From NCBI RefSeq assembly GCF_037975245.1, contig NC_092582.1, positions 20,176,577 through 20,240,576 of the forward strand: a stretch of 64,000 nucleotides of DNA, given 5' to 3'. The notes below the pieces were generated by a model. It had not been told where the DNA came from, ran no database searches, and worked only from the letters and a program-made list of their open reading frames with translations. The position numbers were made by a program, and so were the translations under genes. This DNA comes from Apostichopus japonicus. Lineage: Eukaryota; Echinodermata; Holothuroidea; Aspidochirotida; Stichopodidae. Shown in pieces: positions 51,873-64,000 of this stretch; the stretch's first letter is position 1; each line of letters begins with the position of its first letter.

Positions 51873-52747
51873 TAATACCGTTGACTAGCCAACATAATTT
51901 GTTCAGCCTACTGTGACTGTACGTTTGAAGGTCTAGCCTTGCTTATTCAATATCACAAAGCCTACCCATTTAGATTCACATGGGAAATTACAGGAAATCT
52001 TTACCAAATGAGTGTAGACTTCAAATAAACTATTGAGACTTATAGTTCCAGCATTTGTTTGGGAATAAATTAGAAGATTATGTGCCACTGTTCAATCTAG
52101 CCCAATACACACATAACACATTGTTAATTGGTGTTTAGAATGCACACTTTAGTGTTGAGAATGCACTGCAGTACCCAGTAGAAGCCCATAGGCTACTCAC
52201 TGTCATTGCACTTGTGTATTGCGAAACGCCAGCGTGACAACGGTAGCGTTACACTAACCATAATACAGTACTAGTGCCAGTGGCCTAACAATTAACTTTA
52301 ATTCTACCTTCAAGTTAAAGGAATAACCGGTAGGCCGATGATGGCAGTTAATACCTCCATTCTTCTAAAGACCTTCTTGGGTGATTTACAGTTGAAAGTT
52401 GCTTAGAGTGATCGTATGAAACTATGCCAAGTCCAGCAAGCTGCCGTTGCCTCTCGGTCTCCAAATTGAAGTGAATCGAAGTGGGTTAAAATACATTAGT
52501 CCGTCGACACCGACTAAGCTACGATTATGGCGTAAATCGGGTGTCCGTATCGTTCTTAGTCCATGGGTTAAAATACCTTAGTCCGTCGCCACCGACTAAG
52601 CTGCGATTACATTTTCCTTAGTCAGTCTAAACTGACTAAGAAGTAGCGGTAAAACGAAGATTTTTGCTAGTCCGTGTGCATTGACTAACGTTACAGACTA
52701 ATTTAACGTTAGTCCGTGGCAATATTGACTAGTTTATTTTTTCAGTG

Positions 52748-55652
52748 CAGGACCATGCAATTTCTTACATTGTTAGATTGGAAGACGGACGCACCTTTAA
52801 ACGTCACCGAGATCACATACGTTTGCGTACATGTTCTACACTCCGAGCAGAACAGTATATATAGGATTATATCCCACAACCAGATACCCTTACAAGTACA
52901 ACTGCACGACCAATCAAAAGACAAATTCCAGTTTCAGACACAACAAACCACAACAAACCAACAAACCAACTGAAAAATACCTGGTCAAAATGAAACGGTC
53001 CAAACGTGTTAGTAAACCGCCAAATGTATTAGATTTGTAGGGGGAGTAGCTACCATCATACTGATGGGGCAGAATAAACCCTCAGGATGTATCGATGGTG
53101 AGTCAGTGTAGTCTACCCATGAACTCGATAATGTTAACTATTAATTTGTAATCTTATCTTAAACCTTAAATAATTATAATATGATTCAGTGCATATTTAA
53201 TCTTCCATTAATGTAGAAGTTAGCATTATGGGGCATTTACGGGGGGGGGGGGAATGAAGTGTTTGTTACTATGATTATAAGAGTAGAGCGCAACCAGTTT
53301 TAGTCGGCGATATTATATCAGAAAGACAAACATAGTGCTCTTTTACAACTTTTCCAGTAGGATGATACTTGTTTATTGTCCCATGTCTGGACTTTAATAC
53401 ATTTTAAGAACTAAACTTTCATATTTTGTAAGACAGCCAGATGTGCATTGGCCTAAAAACAAATATCGTTATCGCAGTGTATTAACAGTGTAATAATTAT
53501 TTATAGGAAGCGCGTAACACGTACGATTGCTATAGCTATAAGCTTCATATCATGCTGTTCGTGTAACAACTTATGACGAATCATAGAAAGGATGAGAACG
53601 AACATTGTCGACGTCGTTGTGCATATGGTTCGTGACACTCCATCGAGGGCGGTTAAGTAGCATATACGTATTTTATTACGCAGTGGCCAACTGTAGGCTT
53701 GTATAGGCTATAGGCTTAATTTAGGAAATTGCATCTGCCAAACTAAGTAAGTATAGCTGAATCAGTAGGCCTGAATGTTACTACGATTATAATCGAGTTA
53801 ACGGAGCCGACTAGTATTCAAGATCAAGAGAGCACTGACAAAAAACCATTCTAAAAAACAACAGTTTTAACATTTTTTCGACACTGAAAAGGGAAGCAGT
53901 CGCTTCCCCTGCCCCCCCCCCCCCTGGCTACGTCCCTGTCAGCTAACACGTGGTTCGAACGAAACAACTCGGTGAGTATATCTGATCATATATGTCCTGA
54001 ACATCGCGATCCTTTACAACATTAAATCGACGTGAAAATATCATTTGGGCTTTTGAAAATATCAATTAATTTATGAAGACTTTTAGTGCCTTATGTTGTA
54101 TTGTTCTAAATAGCCTACAAAAGACGGAAAAAAAAACAAGATGAAAACTATTCATACCAAATGTTAGTTGAATTGGCATTTGTAAACTGCACCTCTATTA
54201 TTGCTGAAGGCTGTGTTCACTTGCTCTTCGCCCACCTGCCCCCCTCCCATTATTTGACCATACAGTCTTGCGTTCAGGGCTACTAATAAATACATAATTT
54301 TAGTATATACATATATGCTGTAAATGCACCATTTGACGTCTAATTTTGTTATCATTGGAGTCGGCTTCAGTGACCTCATGGCAGCAGCCCTCCTTTACAA
54401 AATATTTGATTCGCCTCTGGGCCCATAAAGGTTCAGCCCCTACTTAATACAGTCACAGAAAGTCTTGAATCCCCCCCCCCCCCGCCCTCCTTCCCCAACA
54501 CACAACTTAGCAATTATTAAACGCCAAAGCGACTTCGTATGGGTATAAATACCAGCAAGGCAACAATAATAAGCTATAAAACAAATAACACACTATCACA
54601 TTTGTTAAATATATGGTCCTCATACTGCGAGACAATTTTCGAGGGGTCGAAGATTATTGTCCTGAATATGTTATTCTTACAGGGTGTAATAATGGTAGAA
54701 TAACAATCCTCAGTAGGCTTTCAACACTATACGTCTCTCTTTTAAGGTATTTTTTCTTGAATACAAAGTGCAACAACAGACGATACCTTGTCCTCGAAAT
54801 TTAACTTGTTTTTGTTACGTTATTGAAGGTATGTTTATAGCGAAAAAGTATCTTAAGCAGTTTACTTGTCATTTTACAGAATAATAGTTACATGTACAAT
54901 GGCAGCTGCATGGTTTGATCGCGACTCTGATACATATGCTGAGCTTGTAGGTGACCGTGAACTAAAAGTCGCGATTTTTTCCCCCAGCGCGGTAAAGGCC
55001 ATCATTTGCATACCTTGCTTCTCATTGGCTGAGTCTTGCACTTTTGATGCTGAATTATTCAAATTTGGAAGTTCTTGCTTACGCTCTGTACGCGTGTGTG
55101 TGTGTTCATGTACATACATGTGCACGCAGTGCTTCGTGATTCACATACACATACTGTCTGAACTGGTGACTGTCTTAATGACAACTAAGTTAAAAAGGGT
55201 TTTCTTCGCTTTTGCGCGGATTTGTTTGTGTATCATTTACATCCATAAGTTTGTAACAAAAGGTTTAGTGATTGTCTGAAAATCATCTGTCTTGGAATTA
55301 TTGGCTTAATGAATGAAAAATATTGTTATTTCGCAGGGAATGAAAATTTGGACTCTACATGGTTTCAATCCCTACAAGCTGGTATTGTGTTATAGTTATA
55401 AACTATTAACGGTCGCATGCGCATGTTTCTACTTAGTAGTTAGTACATGTACGAACAGATTAATTCAGCATGAATCTGAGACTTGGAAAAAATGTTTAAT
55501 GGAACATTTCTCAAACCGTTGTTTTGTGCTCAAACTTTCTTGTTAAAGCCTTGATCTGTTTTCAACATCATTCTCTTCAAACGTTAACATTAACATACGG
55601 AAAATGCATCAATTCATTTTGGGTGCCAAATTGTTACGTTTATATCATATGG
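52748..55652. other. No gene recognised
   Basis: Short ORFs only, none with a familiar motif. G/C runs near 53240, 53915 and 54472. 53915-53940 resembles an inverted transposon end (…CCCTGGCTACGTCCCTG). Confidence 0.5.
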
Positions 55653-56753
55653 CAGGCGCGGCGGAACGGAAAAATTATTGGGGGGGGGGGGGGGGCTAAT
55701 GTGTGGAGACTATCTAAGCGGAGCGCCATCATCGGTTGGCGTGGAGCGTACAAGAAAATTTTGGGTTTTTTCAAACCCCCAGATGGCCGCAGAAACGGCA
55801 CTTCCCGAGTGTTTTATGCTGCGAATACCTAGCCCTAAAATATGGGTCTCAAGCCTGCAATTTCTCAGATTGCACGTTAAAGTCTGTAAAAACATTGTAA
55901 TTTGTATATTCGATGGTGTTTTAAGAGAGTTGCTATTACTCGTAGTGTACTCGCAAAGACGTTTTTGAGTGTAGTAAGGGCAGTGGCGGAGCTAGGGGTA
56001 TTGGTCGGGGGGGGGGGGGGCAATGGTCTATAGGGGCGCTTTCGACACTATCTAAGCGGAGCGCCACCACAGGTTGGCGCGGAGCTTACAGAAAATTTTT
56101 GAGTAAAGATACTCCCTAGATTGCAGGAAATGACCCTTTCCGGGCCTTGCTAATTTGCAGATAAACGGAGAATAAATAGGTGTCGTCGCCATTTTGTCGG
56201 AAAATTACACCAACAGAATATGACAAATGTCAATAGGTATATGAGAGCGCAATAAAATAATCAATAATCGCGAATAAGTAAAAAGTAGTGAAAAGCTGTA
56301 AAGGGCGCCAGCAGTCCATTTGAGTCCGTCAGGGGGGGGGGGCATCCGCCCCCTGACTGTATATATGGATGCTCCGCCACTAAGTAAGGGGATGTTGGAG
56401 AACTGGCTGAAATGAGGCAAGTCATTGGCCTAAGACTAAGTTGTGTTACGCTTACCGGTACTCACACTCACTGCTTCCACTTTTCACGGGGCGTGAAGAC
56501 GCGGTTGGGGTGACAAAGTGGTCTATAGCTAGGGGACGGGCCGAGGGTCCCCCAGCAATTACTAAAATGATTACACCTATATAGTATATGTGTGCATCGG
56601 ACAGATCGACAAGTATATGCATTGAAAAATGGGCAGATGCACGTTTCGGAGCCTTGGTAAATATTGGGGGGGCTTATCATGCATTTGCCTCCTCAACTTT
56701 TTCATTGGGGGGGGGGCTGAGCCCCCCAAGCCCCCCCGGTTCCGCCGCCACTG
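55653..56753. mobile_element. hAT-type non-autonomous element (outer)
   Basis: Ends CAGGCGCGGCGGAACGG and, inverted, CAGTGGCGGCGGAACCGG; flanked by an exact 8-bp duplication TCATATGG (55645-55652, 56754-56761). A second element is nested at 55981-56382. No transposase frame. Confidence 0.88.
55981..56382. mobile_element. 402-bp hAT-type MITE nested in the outer element
   Basis: Ends CAGTGGCGGAGC and, inverted, TAGTGGCGGAGC; exact 8-bp duplication AGTAAGGG at 55973-55980 and 56383-56390. Shares interior words with the outer element (AAGCGGAGCGCCA). Confidence 0.88.
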
Positions 56754-56761
56754 TCATATGG

Positions 56762-57347
56762 TGATATTTTGTATCATCTTCAAACTGTTTCGGTTTGATT
56801 CAACTTCTTTACAGAGTTGTGCGATGCATAATCACAGACCCTTTACACCCGTGGCATAACAAACCGACAAATAAATTAACTTAATTGACTCTACTCAAAC
56901 ACGTACATTCTGCTGCTAGACTGTTTTCATTTCTGAGTCTAGCAAACTGGCCTTGCGACAAGTGGTATGTGATGAGCGATTCTGTACAGCTGCTGCTAGT
57001 TGATATTGTAATGAAGCTTATGCATATGGACCCCAGCCAATGGGAGCGAGGTATGCTTATCTTGGCCTTTACCGCGCAGGGTGACGGATCTGGCGCGAAG
57101 GAGAGGGTCTGCAATCAAGTGAATGTTTTACGTGCCATGTTTATTAGCCATGCATGAAAATCATATGGGATGAGAGAGACAAATGTTTATGTGTGAGGAT
57201 AAGCTGTTAAAGTTCTGTTACACATAAGCACTTGTTACCCCCCCCCCTCCCCCGCCCCCCGCCATCAGACTTACCTTAGGCTTAATCCCCACAGGTCGTC
57301 TTGCATCACTATATATGCACCACTGACATTCAATTTATCATCCGGAT
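56762..57347. other. Upstream flank of the sulfotransferase gene
   Basis: No coding motif recognised. A TATATA at 57310-57315 lies 33 nt before the ATG and could be a TATA box with a very short leader. C-runs near 57240-57260. Confidence 0.4.
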
Positions 57348-58415
57348 ATGAGAAAACTCACCAATTTCACATTTATCATCTTTCCTTTTACATTCTGTTG
57401 TTTGAAAAGGTCCCAAACTCTTCGAATCAACTTACATTCAGAAGATAATCACTGTCAACCAAGAAACAGCATTGTACTTGCGAAAACGCACAAAACTGGC
57501 GGATCAACAGTAGGCACAATCATCGCACGTTATGGGTATGAGAGAAATTTAACATTTGCTCTACCATCAACTGGATTTATTCTGGGTTACCAAACTTTTT
57601 CACAGGAAATGTTACTAAGGCAACCGACAGATGAAGGATTTAACGTTTTAGTTAACCACGTGCCTTTCCACAGAGCTAACATGGAAAAGGTTATGAAACC
57701 TACCGCTAAGTATGTTTCTATCTTGCGTGAACCAGTTTCGCGATGGTATTCTGTGGTGGAGTATTACTCATTATTCAAACTTGCTCTTCGTCTCACCAAA
57801 GAGCAGTACGAAGCCATCAAAACGTCACCTCTTGATGATTTCCTCTCAGCAATAGCGAAGTGCAAATATTTTTCATGTAGTCTGGGTTATAATGGGCAAC
57901 TGTTTGATTTAGGATTGACCGAAAAAGTTTATTATACAGATGAACATGTAATACAGAAGAAAATTAAAACAATAGAAGAAGAATTGGATCTGGTTTTAAT
58001 TGCGGAGTACTTTGATGAATCCTTTCTGCTGTTAAAGAAAATGATGTGCTGGACATTCGAAGACATAATGTATATTAAGAAAAAGCAACGTCGAAACGTG
58101 AGCCGCGAGCCTACACGTATAGAACAGGCCAATGCGATACGAAAATGGAACAAAGGGGATGTCATGCTCTATCAACGATTCAATCGAACCTTATGGAATA
58201 AAATCAATAAATATGGGCCAAATTTTCAGAAAGATTTGAGACGTTTTAGGGAAATGAATGATGTCACAACTAAATCTTGCGTGAATACTACGTCATCAGA
58301 TATCAACGGGAATTATATTCTTCAGAACCGAAGTGACCTTTGCCAAAACTTAAACAGAGATATAAGACCATACACGGAAATGCTTGTAAACATTGTGAAC
58401 ATGCGCGGGCAATAA
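57348..58415 (+). CDS. Galactose-3-O-sulfotransferase-like enzyme (intronless)
   Basis: 355 aa, single exon. Family enzymes transfer sulfate from PAPS to the 3-position of galactose on glycolipids or glycans in the Golgi lumen. Seen here: a short cytoplasmic start and a hydrophobic anchor (about residues 6-19, FTFIIFPFTFCCL), fitting a type II membrane protein; the 5'-phosphosulfate-binding loop KTHKTGGSTVGTII (46-59); NHVPFHR (103-109); and the 3'-phosphate motif ILREPVSRWYS (125-135). Several N-x-S/T sites. Length is somewhat short for the family (vertebrate members are about 400 aa), mainly through a short stem. The stop codon lies inside an AATAAA hexamer. Substrate cannot be told from sequence. 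Lack of introns could mean an old retroposition, since many paralogues of this family are also compact. Confidence 0.88.
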   Translation: MRKLTNFTFIIFPFTFCCLKRSQTLRINLHSEDNHCQPRNSIVLAKTHKTGGSTVGTIIARYGYERNLTFALPSTGFILGYQTFSQEMLLRQPTDEGFNVLVNHVPFHRANMEKVMKPTAKYVSILREPVSRWYSVVEYYSLFKLALRLTKEQYEAIKTSPLDDFLSAIAKCKYFSCSLGYNGQLFDLGLTEKVYYTDEHVIQKKIKTIEEELDLVLIAEYFDESFLLLKKMMCWTFEDIMYIKKKQRRNVSREPTRIEQANAIRKWNKGDVMLYQRFNRTLWNKINKYGPNFQKDLRRFREMNDVTTKSCVNTTSSDINGNYILQNRSDLCQNLNRDIRPYTEMLVNIVNMRGQ

Positions 58416-59257
<842 letters not shown>

Positions 59258-59900
59258 GATCACGCATGCAGTAATCCTTTATATTGCTGGAATAGGTTTC
59301 CTTTTTCCAGAGAGGAGATTTACTGTGGATATGTTTCCGTTATTTCTTGCATCGATGTTAAAAATATGTGAAGAAAATTAATTGACATTGCAGCCTATAT
59401 AAATAGTTATAATTATTAGCCCCATGGATCTGTGGAAGCCCCCTCATCTGTGGAAGCTATTTCTATCACCGTTTTGTTTTGTCCTTAACAAAAGGGACGT
59501 AGGGTTTGTATCTGCGTTGGTTCATGCGATGGTATTGGGGCAGGATGAAATCGGTAGAAACACTTGTAAAACATTTCATCACTTTTGTCTAGCACATTTG
59601 ATGCGATATGCTCTCTGTTTAATCTAAAACATTCATTGGTTCACCATTTTTTTATATTATTATTCTTCTGCTGTTTAAAGTGAATCTTTCGTGACTTATC
59701 TGACAACATTATGTTACAATAACTATCGGCTACTAATGACATTTCTTTACAAATTATGAGAAATGCATCAACATTCAAAGTAAAAACAAAGAAACTATTT
59801 CCAAAGTCAGTATTTTTAAAGTCCTGTTATGGGAAGTGTTCACTATCGATATATTTGTCTCTGTCTTTTAACCGTTACCGGGACCACCTCTGTATCTAAT

Positions 59901-60337
59901 CTATGTGTTCCGCCTCAACCGCGCTGCTTCCGGGTTGATATTTTCATTAATCCAAGGAACAAAGTGTGGGACATTTGCGAAGAAATCTAACTCATTTTGC
60001 AAAGCACATCCAATGCCCCAAGTGGTAACTCCAATGACAGTCCAACGGCGCGATGTCCCTCTTTTAGCATACTTCACTAAAGGTCCTCCCGAATCTCCAG
60101 AGCAGGGTCCTACTTCTCGACCGAGGTACCCAGCACACGTCATAGTTTCATCAAACCACTCTTCTTCATCGTTTCCAACCAGACTTGTTTCACATTCATC
60201 TCTCGTGCGAAGTTTCAAGATTAGTTCATGAAGGTCGCGTTCTGGTCGTATGTTGGATCGATCCGCAGTCCCTTCAATTACCCCGTTGTGTCCCCATCCT
60301 GTCACAACTGCAGCGCCAACAGTGAGCAACCGGTTCT
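59901..60337 (-). CDS. Bf: Factor B copy B, final protease exon
   Basis: One codon longer than in copy A, because the loop after GWGHNG reads VIEGTADRSNIRPE instead of VVPAKANVPKIPQ. Elsewhere four amino-acid changes and two silent ones. Acceptor AATTCATCAACAG. Confidence 0.88.
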
Positions 60338-62401
60338 CTGTTGATGAATTTAAATGATCGAAATGTGATTGAGACAACGTTGTAAATTAAAGCAAGGATG
60401 TGTTCACACATCCAAGCTTATAGCAGCTACGTTCAGTTTATTATCATCGTTCTTACAACGAGGATGAGTTGTATTGTAGTCGGTTTGTCATTGGGGCCTA
60501 TATTTTGGCTATTTCAGTTGCCATAGCAAAGGTTACCATGGTAGAAGTTGATGTTCCTGCACAGAGAGTCTCCGTATAGGGTCACCAATTATGGGTGTGA
60601 TCGGAAATCCCCAGCTGAGCGTGTGGAACGCCATTTTAACTTTACTTCAATACTAACAGATATCTCTAATTCATTTCCAGATATTTCTAATTCATTTCCA
60701 GATATCAATCATTAAAACATATTTGAGATATCCAAATTGAGTTCGAGATATCAAGAATTCGAATTCGAGATATCCAAACTTGAATTAGAGATATTGGGAA
60801 TACAATTAGAGATATCGAAGATTTAATTAAAGTTTGAATATCTCGCATTCCTTTCCTGATATCTCGAATTCAATTTTGGATATCTCGAATTCAATTCCAC
60901 ATATCTTAAGTAATGTTTCCTTTTAATATTCTTAATTTATTCCTTGATTGTTAAAAAGCAATTTGAGATATCTTAAATCAAATTCAAGAAATCGAAAATG
61001 CGATTTCTGATATCTCAAATTGAATTGATGATATCCGAAATAGTTAGAGATATCTTCAGTTTAATTCGAGATATCTGAAATTAATTGCAGATATCTCGAA
61101 TTAAATTGAGGAGACCTGTAAATATTGAAAAAATGTTAATATAATTCATAAATATGAAACACAAAATGTATGTAATCACATTAATATGATTTTTACACAA
61201 ATCATTTCTGTACTTAATAAGGAAACTATTCCTTTTCGATTCACTCCAATTATCGTTCTTACGAGAACTATACTAGCGAGGCTACTACACAGGCGTGCCA
61301 TCAAACCAATATCTATGACATTCTATGTTATGTTCTAGAAATTTGTACATAAAATGCAGGCCCTACTCCACACTCATTTGGTACTAAACTGAAATGTTGT
61401 TGGTTGAGGGCAGTGTGACATAGTAACACGATGAAATGATTTTGAATAGCTTATGAAGTGGGGGGGGGGGGGGGTTCAAAACATTATGTGTGAGTGTTCC
61501 ATTGTGTGAAGGAAAAGTGTGTCATGAAAACCCTCTCTATATGAGCGAAGGATCCCAATTTGGCTATGTATTTGATGGCCTTTAGATGGATTGTCAACGC
61601 GAGCTATGGTGTCATACGGTTTAAGGTTCGAGGTTAAAGGTAAATTTTGACTAACTAACTAAATAACAGCGTTTGGCCATGTCGCACATACTAAACTGAT
61701 AACATGGCCGAAACCCACAAATCCATGTGTGATATCAAACTCTTTTAAGGTGAAGTTTCCAGTGCATTATTAAAAGCCAATAGCACATGGTCAATGGAGG
61801 TCAAAGATCAAACTTCGCGAGTATAAAAACAAGAAAGTGGTCGACACTGTGTCGCTAACACTTGTCGAAAGTCATAGAGGAAATTGCTGCCTTGACTGAA
61901 GATGATAAAATAATACACTGCATGCAATTTATATTAAAAGAATACTAAGACTTCCTTTGGCTAATATGGACATGCCAAAACGACAAAATAGCTGAAAATG
62001 TCATACTCAAGGTAGCAGTAACCATTGCAATGAAAGTTTAAATAATGTAAAATGTCAAAGGTCTGAAAAAGGGTGTAGCAAACTCCACTTCAGTTGTGAG
62101 GCTCATGTAGGACAACATTGCTGGATGTATGATGATCGATGTGCCTCTGGTGTGATGACGTCATAGTGGTCATATACCCAAATTTCGGAAGAGATTTGCA
62201 GCACCATGGACTGCCGATATAGCTGTAGTGGTCTTTACGTCATAACCAGCAGTAAATAAGAATTGAATGTGTACCAAGTGGTTTGACAGATATATAGTAA
62301 ATCAATAAAGAATAACACACCAGAAACATTCCACTTCACTACCGGTTTCGTATACACACACACACACACACGCACACACACACGCACACACACACACGCA
62401 T

Positions 62402-62493
<92 letters not shown>

Positions 62494-63311
62494 CGCTTGG
62501 TCTAACCTTTTGCGGGATCTGGCAGGCAAGCCTTTCTAATATGAAAACTCAGTTTAACAGGTTTTCTGAGTTGAATCAATGCTATGTCATTACTCCTTGT
62601 GTCATCATCGTAGTCGGGATGCAGAATGGTCTGATGGACTTGTAATATCTTCCGTTGCCCATCGAATCTATTAACAATGCCTATAGGGTATTGAAGGGAA
62701 TAAGAAGTCAATCAAATAAACGAAAAGATACTTGATAAAAGATGTATGCTTCTCCGCAAATCCCTGTCGGTATTCATGTTAAATATGATGACTGAAGTAT
62801 TACTAAGCGCCAAAATACTCAACTTGAAGATATTGAATACAATACATCAGATCACGAGATATATCTTTCGGAGTGCATCAAAGATATTTGTCAAAAACAA
62901 GCTTTACTAGTGTTGTGTTTGTTTTCTATGTATTATCAGAGAAACAGTCCGATTTAATGACTTTCAGCACATTCATGCACAATTGAATATTCCCAGAAAA
63001 AAAGATAAAACTATAGATAATTAACATCTGTGATTAGACAAAAACGCAAGTTTGTGGTAATAAATAGACTTCTGAACCCGCCCTGAAGGGCGACCTGGGG
63101 CAGAAGGATTTGTCTAATTCTTCATAGACTGAATGTTAAAATTACCCAGTCCCCAACCCCACCCCACCCCAAACTGAATGTTTTTCACCGACTAGCGGTG
63201 CAGGTGCGAGCACTCACCTGCATAAGCTACGAAAGTGACATTACCATGGAGACAACTTGCTGCCGTCAAAATCCAGTTTGCCTCAATAAGCGTTCCCCCA
63301 CAGATGTGGTT
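59901..63311 (-). CDS. Bf: Complement factor B-like gene copy B (3' exons, partial)
   Basis: Three exons of a second factor B gene: 63311-63218 (histidine-loop exon, again TAASC), 62680-62507 ([13 protein letters not shown] with the triad Asp) and 60337-59901 (GPCSGDSGGPLV with the triad Ser, stop at 59901). Phases match copy A and no stops interrupt. The exon at 62507 uses donor AAAG|GTTAGA instead of GTGAGA. Upstream exons must lie beyond 64000; by the spacing of copy A the next would be near 65.8 kb. Whether a whole second gene or only a 3' fragment exists cannot be seen here. It would lie upstream of copy A in a head-to-tail tandem. Confidence 0.85.
60655..61115. repeat. GATATC word array, copy B
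   Basis: Duplicate of 4449-4912 with few differences. Confidence 0.85.
62345..62490. repeat. Compound (CA)n/(TA)n microsatellite, copy B
   Basis: The TA part is about 66 bp versus about 160 bp in copy A. Confidence 0.95.
62507..62680 (-). CDS. Bf: Factor B copy B, catalytic-Asp exon
   Basis: 58 codons with seven amino-acid changes from copy A (for example DDDTRSND versus DNVTKSHD). The triad Asp is kept. Donor GTTAGA is weaker than copy A. Confidence 0.88.
63218..63311 (-). CDS. Bf: Factor B copy B, histidine-loop exon (Ser at His position)
   Basis: Differs from copy A by one change (NHICGG versus NNICGG). The catalytic histidine codon is AGT (Ser) here too. Confidence 0.88.
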
Positions 63312-63522
63312 CTGTCAGAAATTGTGTTTAATGTTGTTCAACTCAAAACAATATAATGATATATAAAGCATTCTAAGCATTCTTTCTGTAAAATGATATT
63401 GACATTTCAAACACCTTTATTTGTGTGGTATGTAGTGCTTGGCCAACCAGATCATTATTTTAATCGATATGTTGTTAACAATTCACATATAAAATTAATA
63501 ACGATAACATTAATTTTACTCG

Positions 63523-63905
63523 AATATTTTGATGTCGAAGAAAGCTTATTTTGTAAATGATGTATTTAATAGTAATGCCTTATATACAATACTGCATTCA
63601 CCACGAAGTTTGATATTACAAATAATTTCCCGTTTGACTTTTTATAATGGAATTTTGAGCGGCAGTCCCAGAGGGTGGAAAGCCAATGTAAGGCCTATTG
63701 AAAGCCTTTCTGATAATATTCTGCGTTTTGTAATTCTGAGGATGAGACCCTCAAACATCTATTTTGGTCCTGTCCAGTCATTCAGATAATTTTGGCAAGT
63801 TATTTCTGCAACATGTCTGAGATACAACTTTGACTTTCATTTGGAATATGTAAAGTTTGAATTTTTATATGAAATAAAGAAACCGATAAACTTTTTCTTA
63901 CTGTA
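63523..63905 (+). mobile_element. LINE 3'-end fragment, copy B
   Basis: Duplicate of 7395-7780. Confidence 0.6.
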
Positions 63906-64000
63906 TGTATTTTTTTCAACTGTAAAATAAATAACTGAATTCCCAACGCATCAATTCTTCAATAGAAATTCCACTTTCTGTTACAAGTTGAGCGAAATAT

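Larger units (their letters stand above)
45946..52747. mobile_element. Putative 6.8-kb element with GACTAA-word ends
   Basis: Both ends start CACTGAAAA (inverted) and continue into arrays of CCGACTAA/TTAGTCGG (45955-46345 and 52495-52747). No matching target duplication found, so the two ends could instead be two separate short elements. No transposase recognised inside; it contains the foldback and the GGTAAA element listed separately. 46346-46958, 48345-49707 and 51875-52480 hold no recognised gene. Confidence 0.5.

Noticed and set aside
54866-55279. 137-codon plus-strand ORF
   Set aside because: No recognisable domain, no splice or repeat support; likely chance.
57932-58165. Minus-strand ORF inside the sulfotransferase gene
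   Set aside because: Antisense shadow with no motif.

Overview
The window looks like nuclear DNA of a marine invertebrate deuterostome, most likely an echinoderm. This is an inference. It rests on an AT-rich, intron-rich sequence packed with repeats, a complement factor B gene with many CCP modules, a Penelope-like element, a Helentron with an endonuclease domain, and a P2X7-C-terminal-domain gene. I cannot fix the species.

The main gene is a complement factor B/C2-family gene on the minus strand (3707-28429). I rebuilt it by hand as 14 coding exons with matching splice phases. They join to 2,736 nt, or 911 codons plus stop: signal peptide, six CCP (sushi) modules, a von Willebrand A domain with an intact MIDAS, and a trypsin-fold serine protease domain. 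The protease keeps the Asp and Ser of the triad, but the histidine position reads Ser (TAASC). A second head-to-tail copy of the 3' part of the gene lies at 59252-64000 and runs off the window. It is the same DNA as 2905-7872, including introns, and it also lacks the histidine. In the stretches I compared the introns are nearly identical. The exons differ mostly by amino-acid-changing substitutions, and one surface loop is completely different.

The factor B introns carry most of the unusual structure. Intron 2 holds about 4.3 kb (21205-25490) of a 23-bp minisatellite that has evidently grown out of the 3' end and splice donor of the CCP2 exon, so the transcript carries on the order of 180 near-copies of the authentic donor. 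Other introns hold a hexanucleotide array that forms a very long polypyrimidine tract beside a 3' splice site, a 76-bp-arm hairpin, a tRNA-derived SINE, a TIR-bounded element built from one short word, a LINE fragment and a 111-bp tandem repeat.

Layout: 1-2815, a degraded Penelope-like element between (TA)n tracts; 2905-28429, factor B copy A; 28430-36290, no confident gene, with a PLE fragment, two near-identical 467-bp TTAA-flanked MITEs and a SINE pair; 36298-36790, a 32-bp minisatellite; 37190-40425, a decayed Helentron; 41250-41640, a LINE fragment; 42912-43050, a broken THAP-like zinc finger; 43650-45503, a P2X7-C-terminal-domain gene on the minus strand with a hAT-type MITE just upstream; 45946-52747, a large nested repeat zone (GACTAA-word arrays, a 1.4-kb foldback, a GGTAAA-word element); 55653-56753, a hAT-type element with a second hAT-type element nested in it; 57348-58415, an intronless galactose-3-O-sulfotransferase-like gene on the plus strand; 58989-59257, (TA)n at the edge of the segmental duplication; 59252-64000, factor B copy B.

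Functionally, factor B (complement) and the sulfotransferase (glycan sulfation) are the only genes with clear, probably intact coding capacity. Nothing suggests that they act together.
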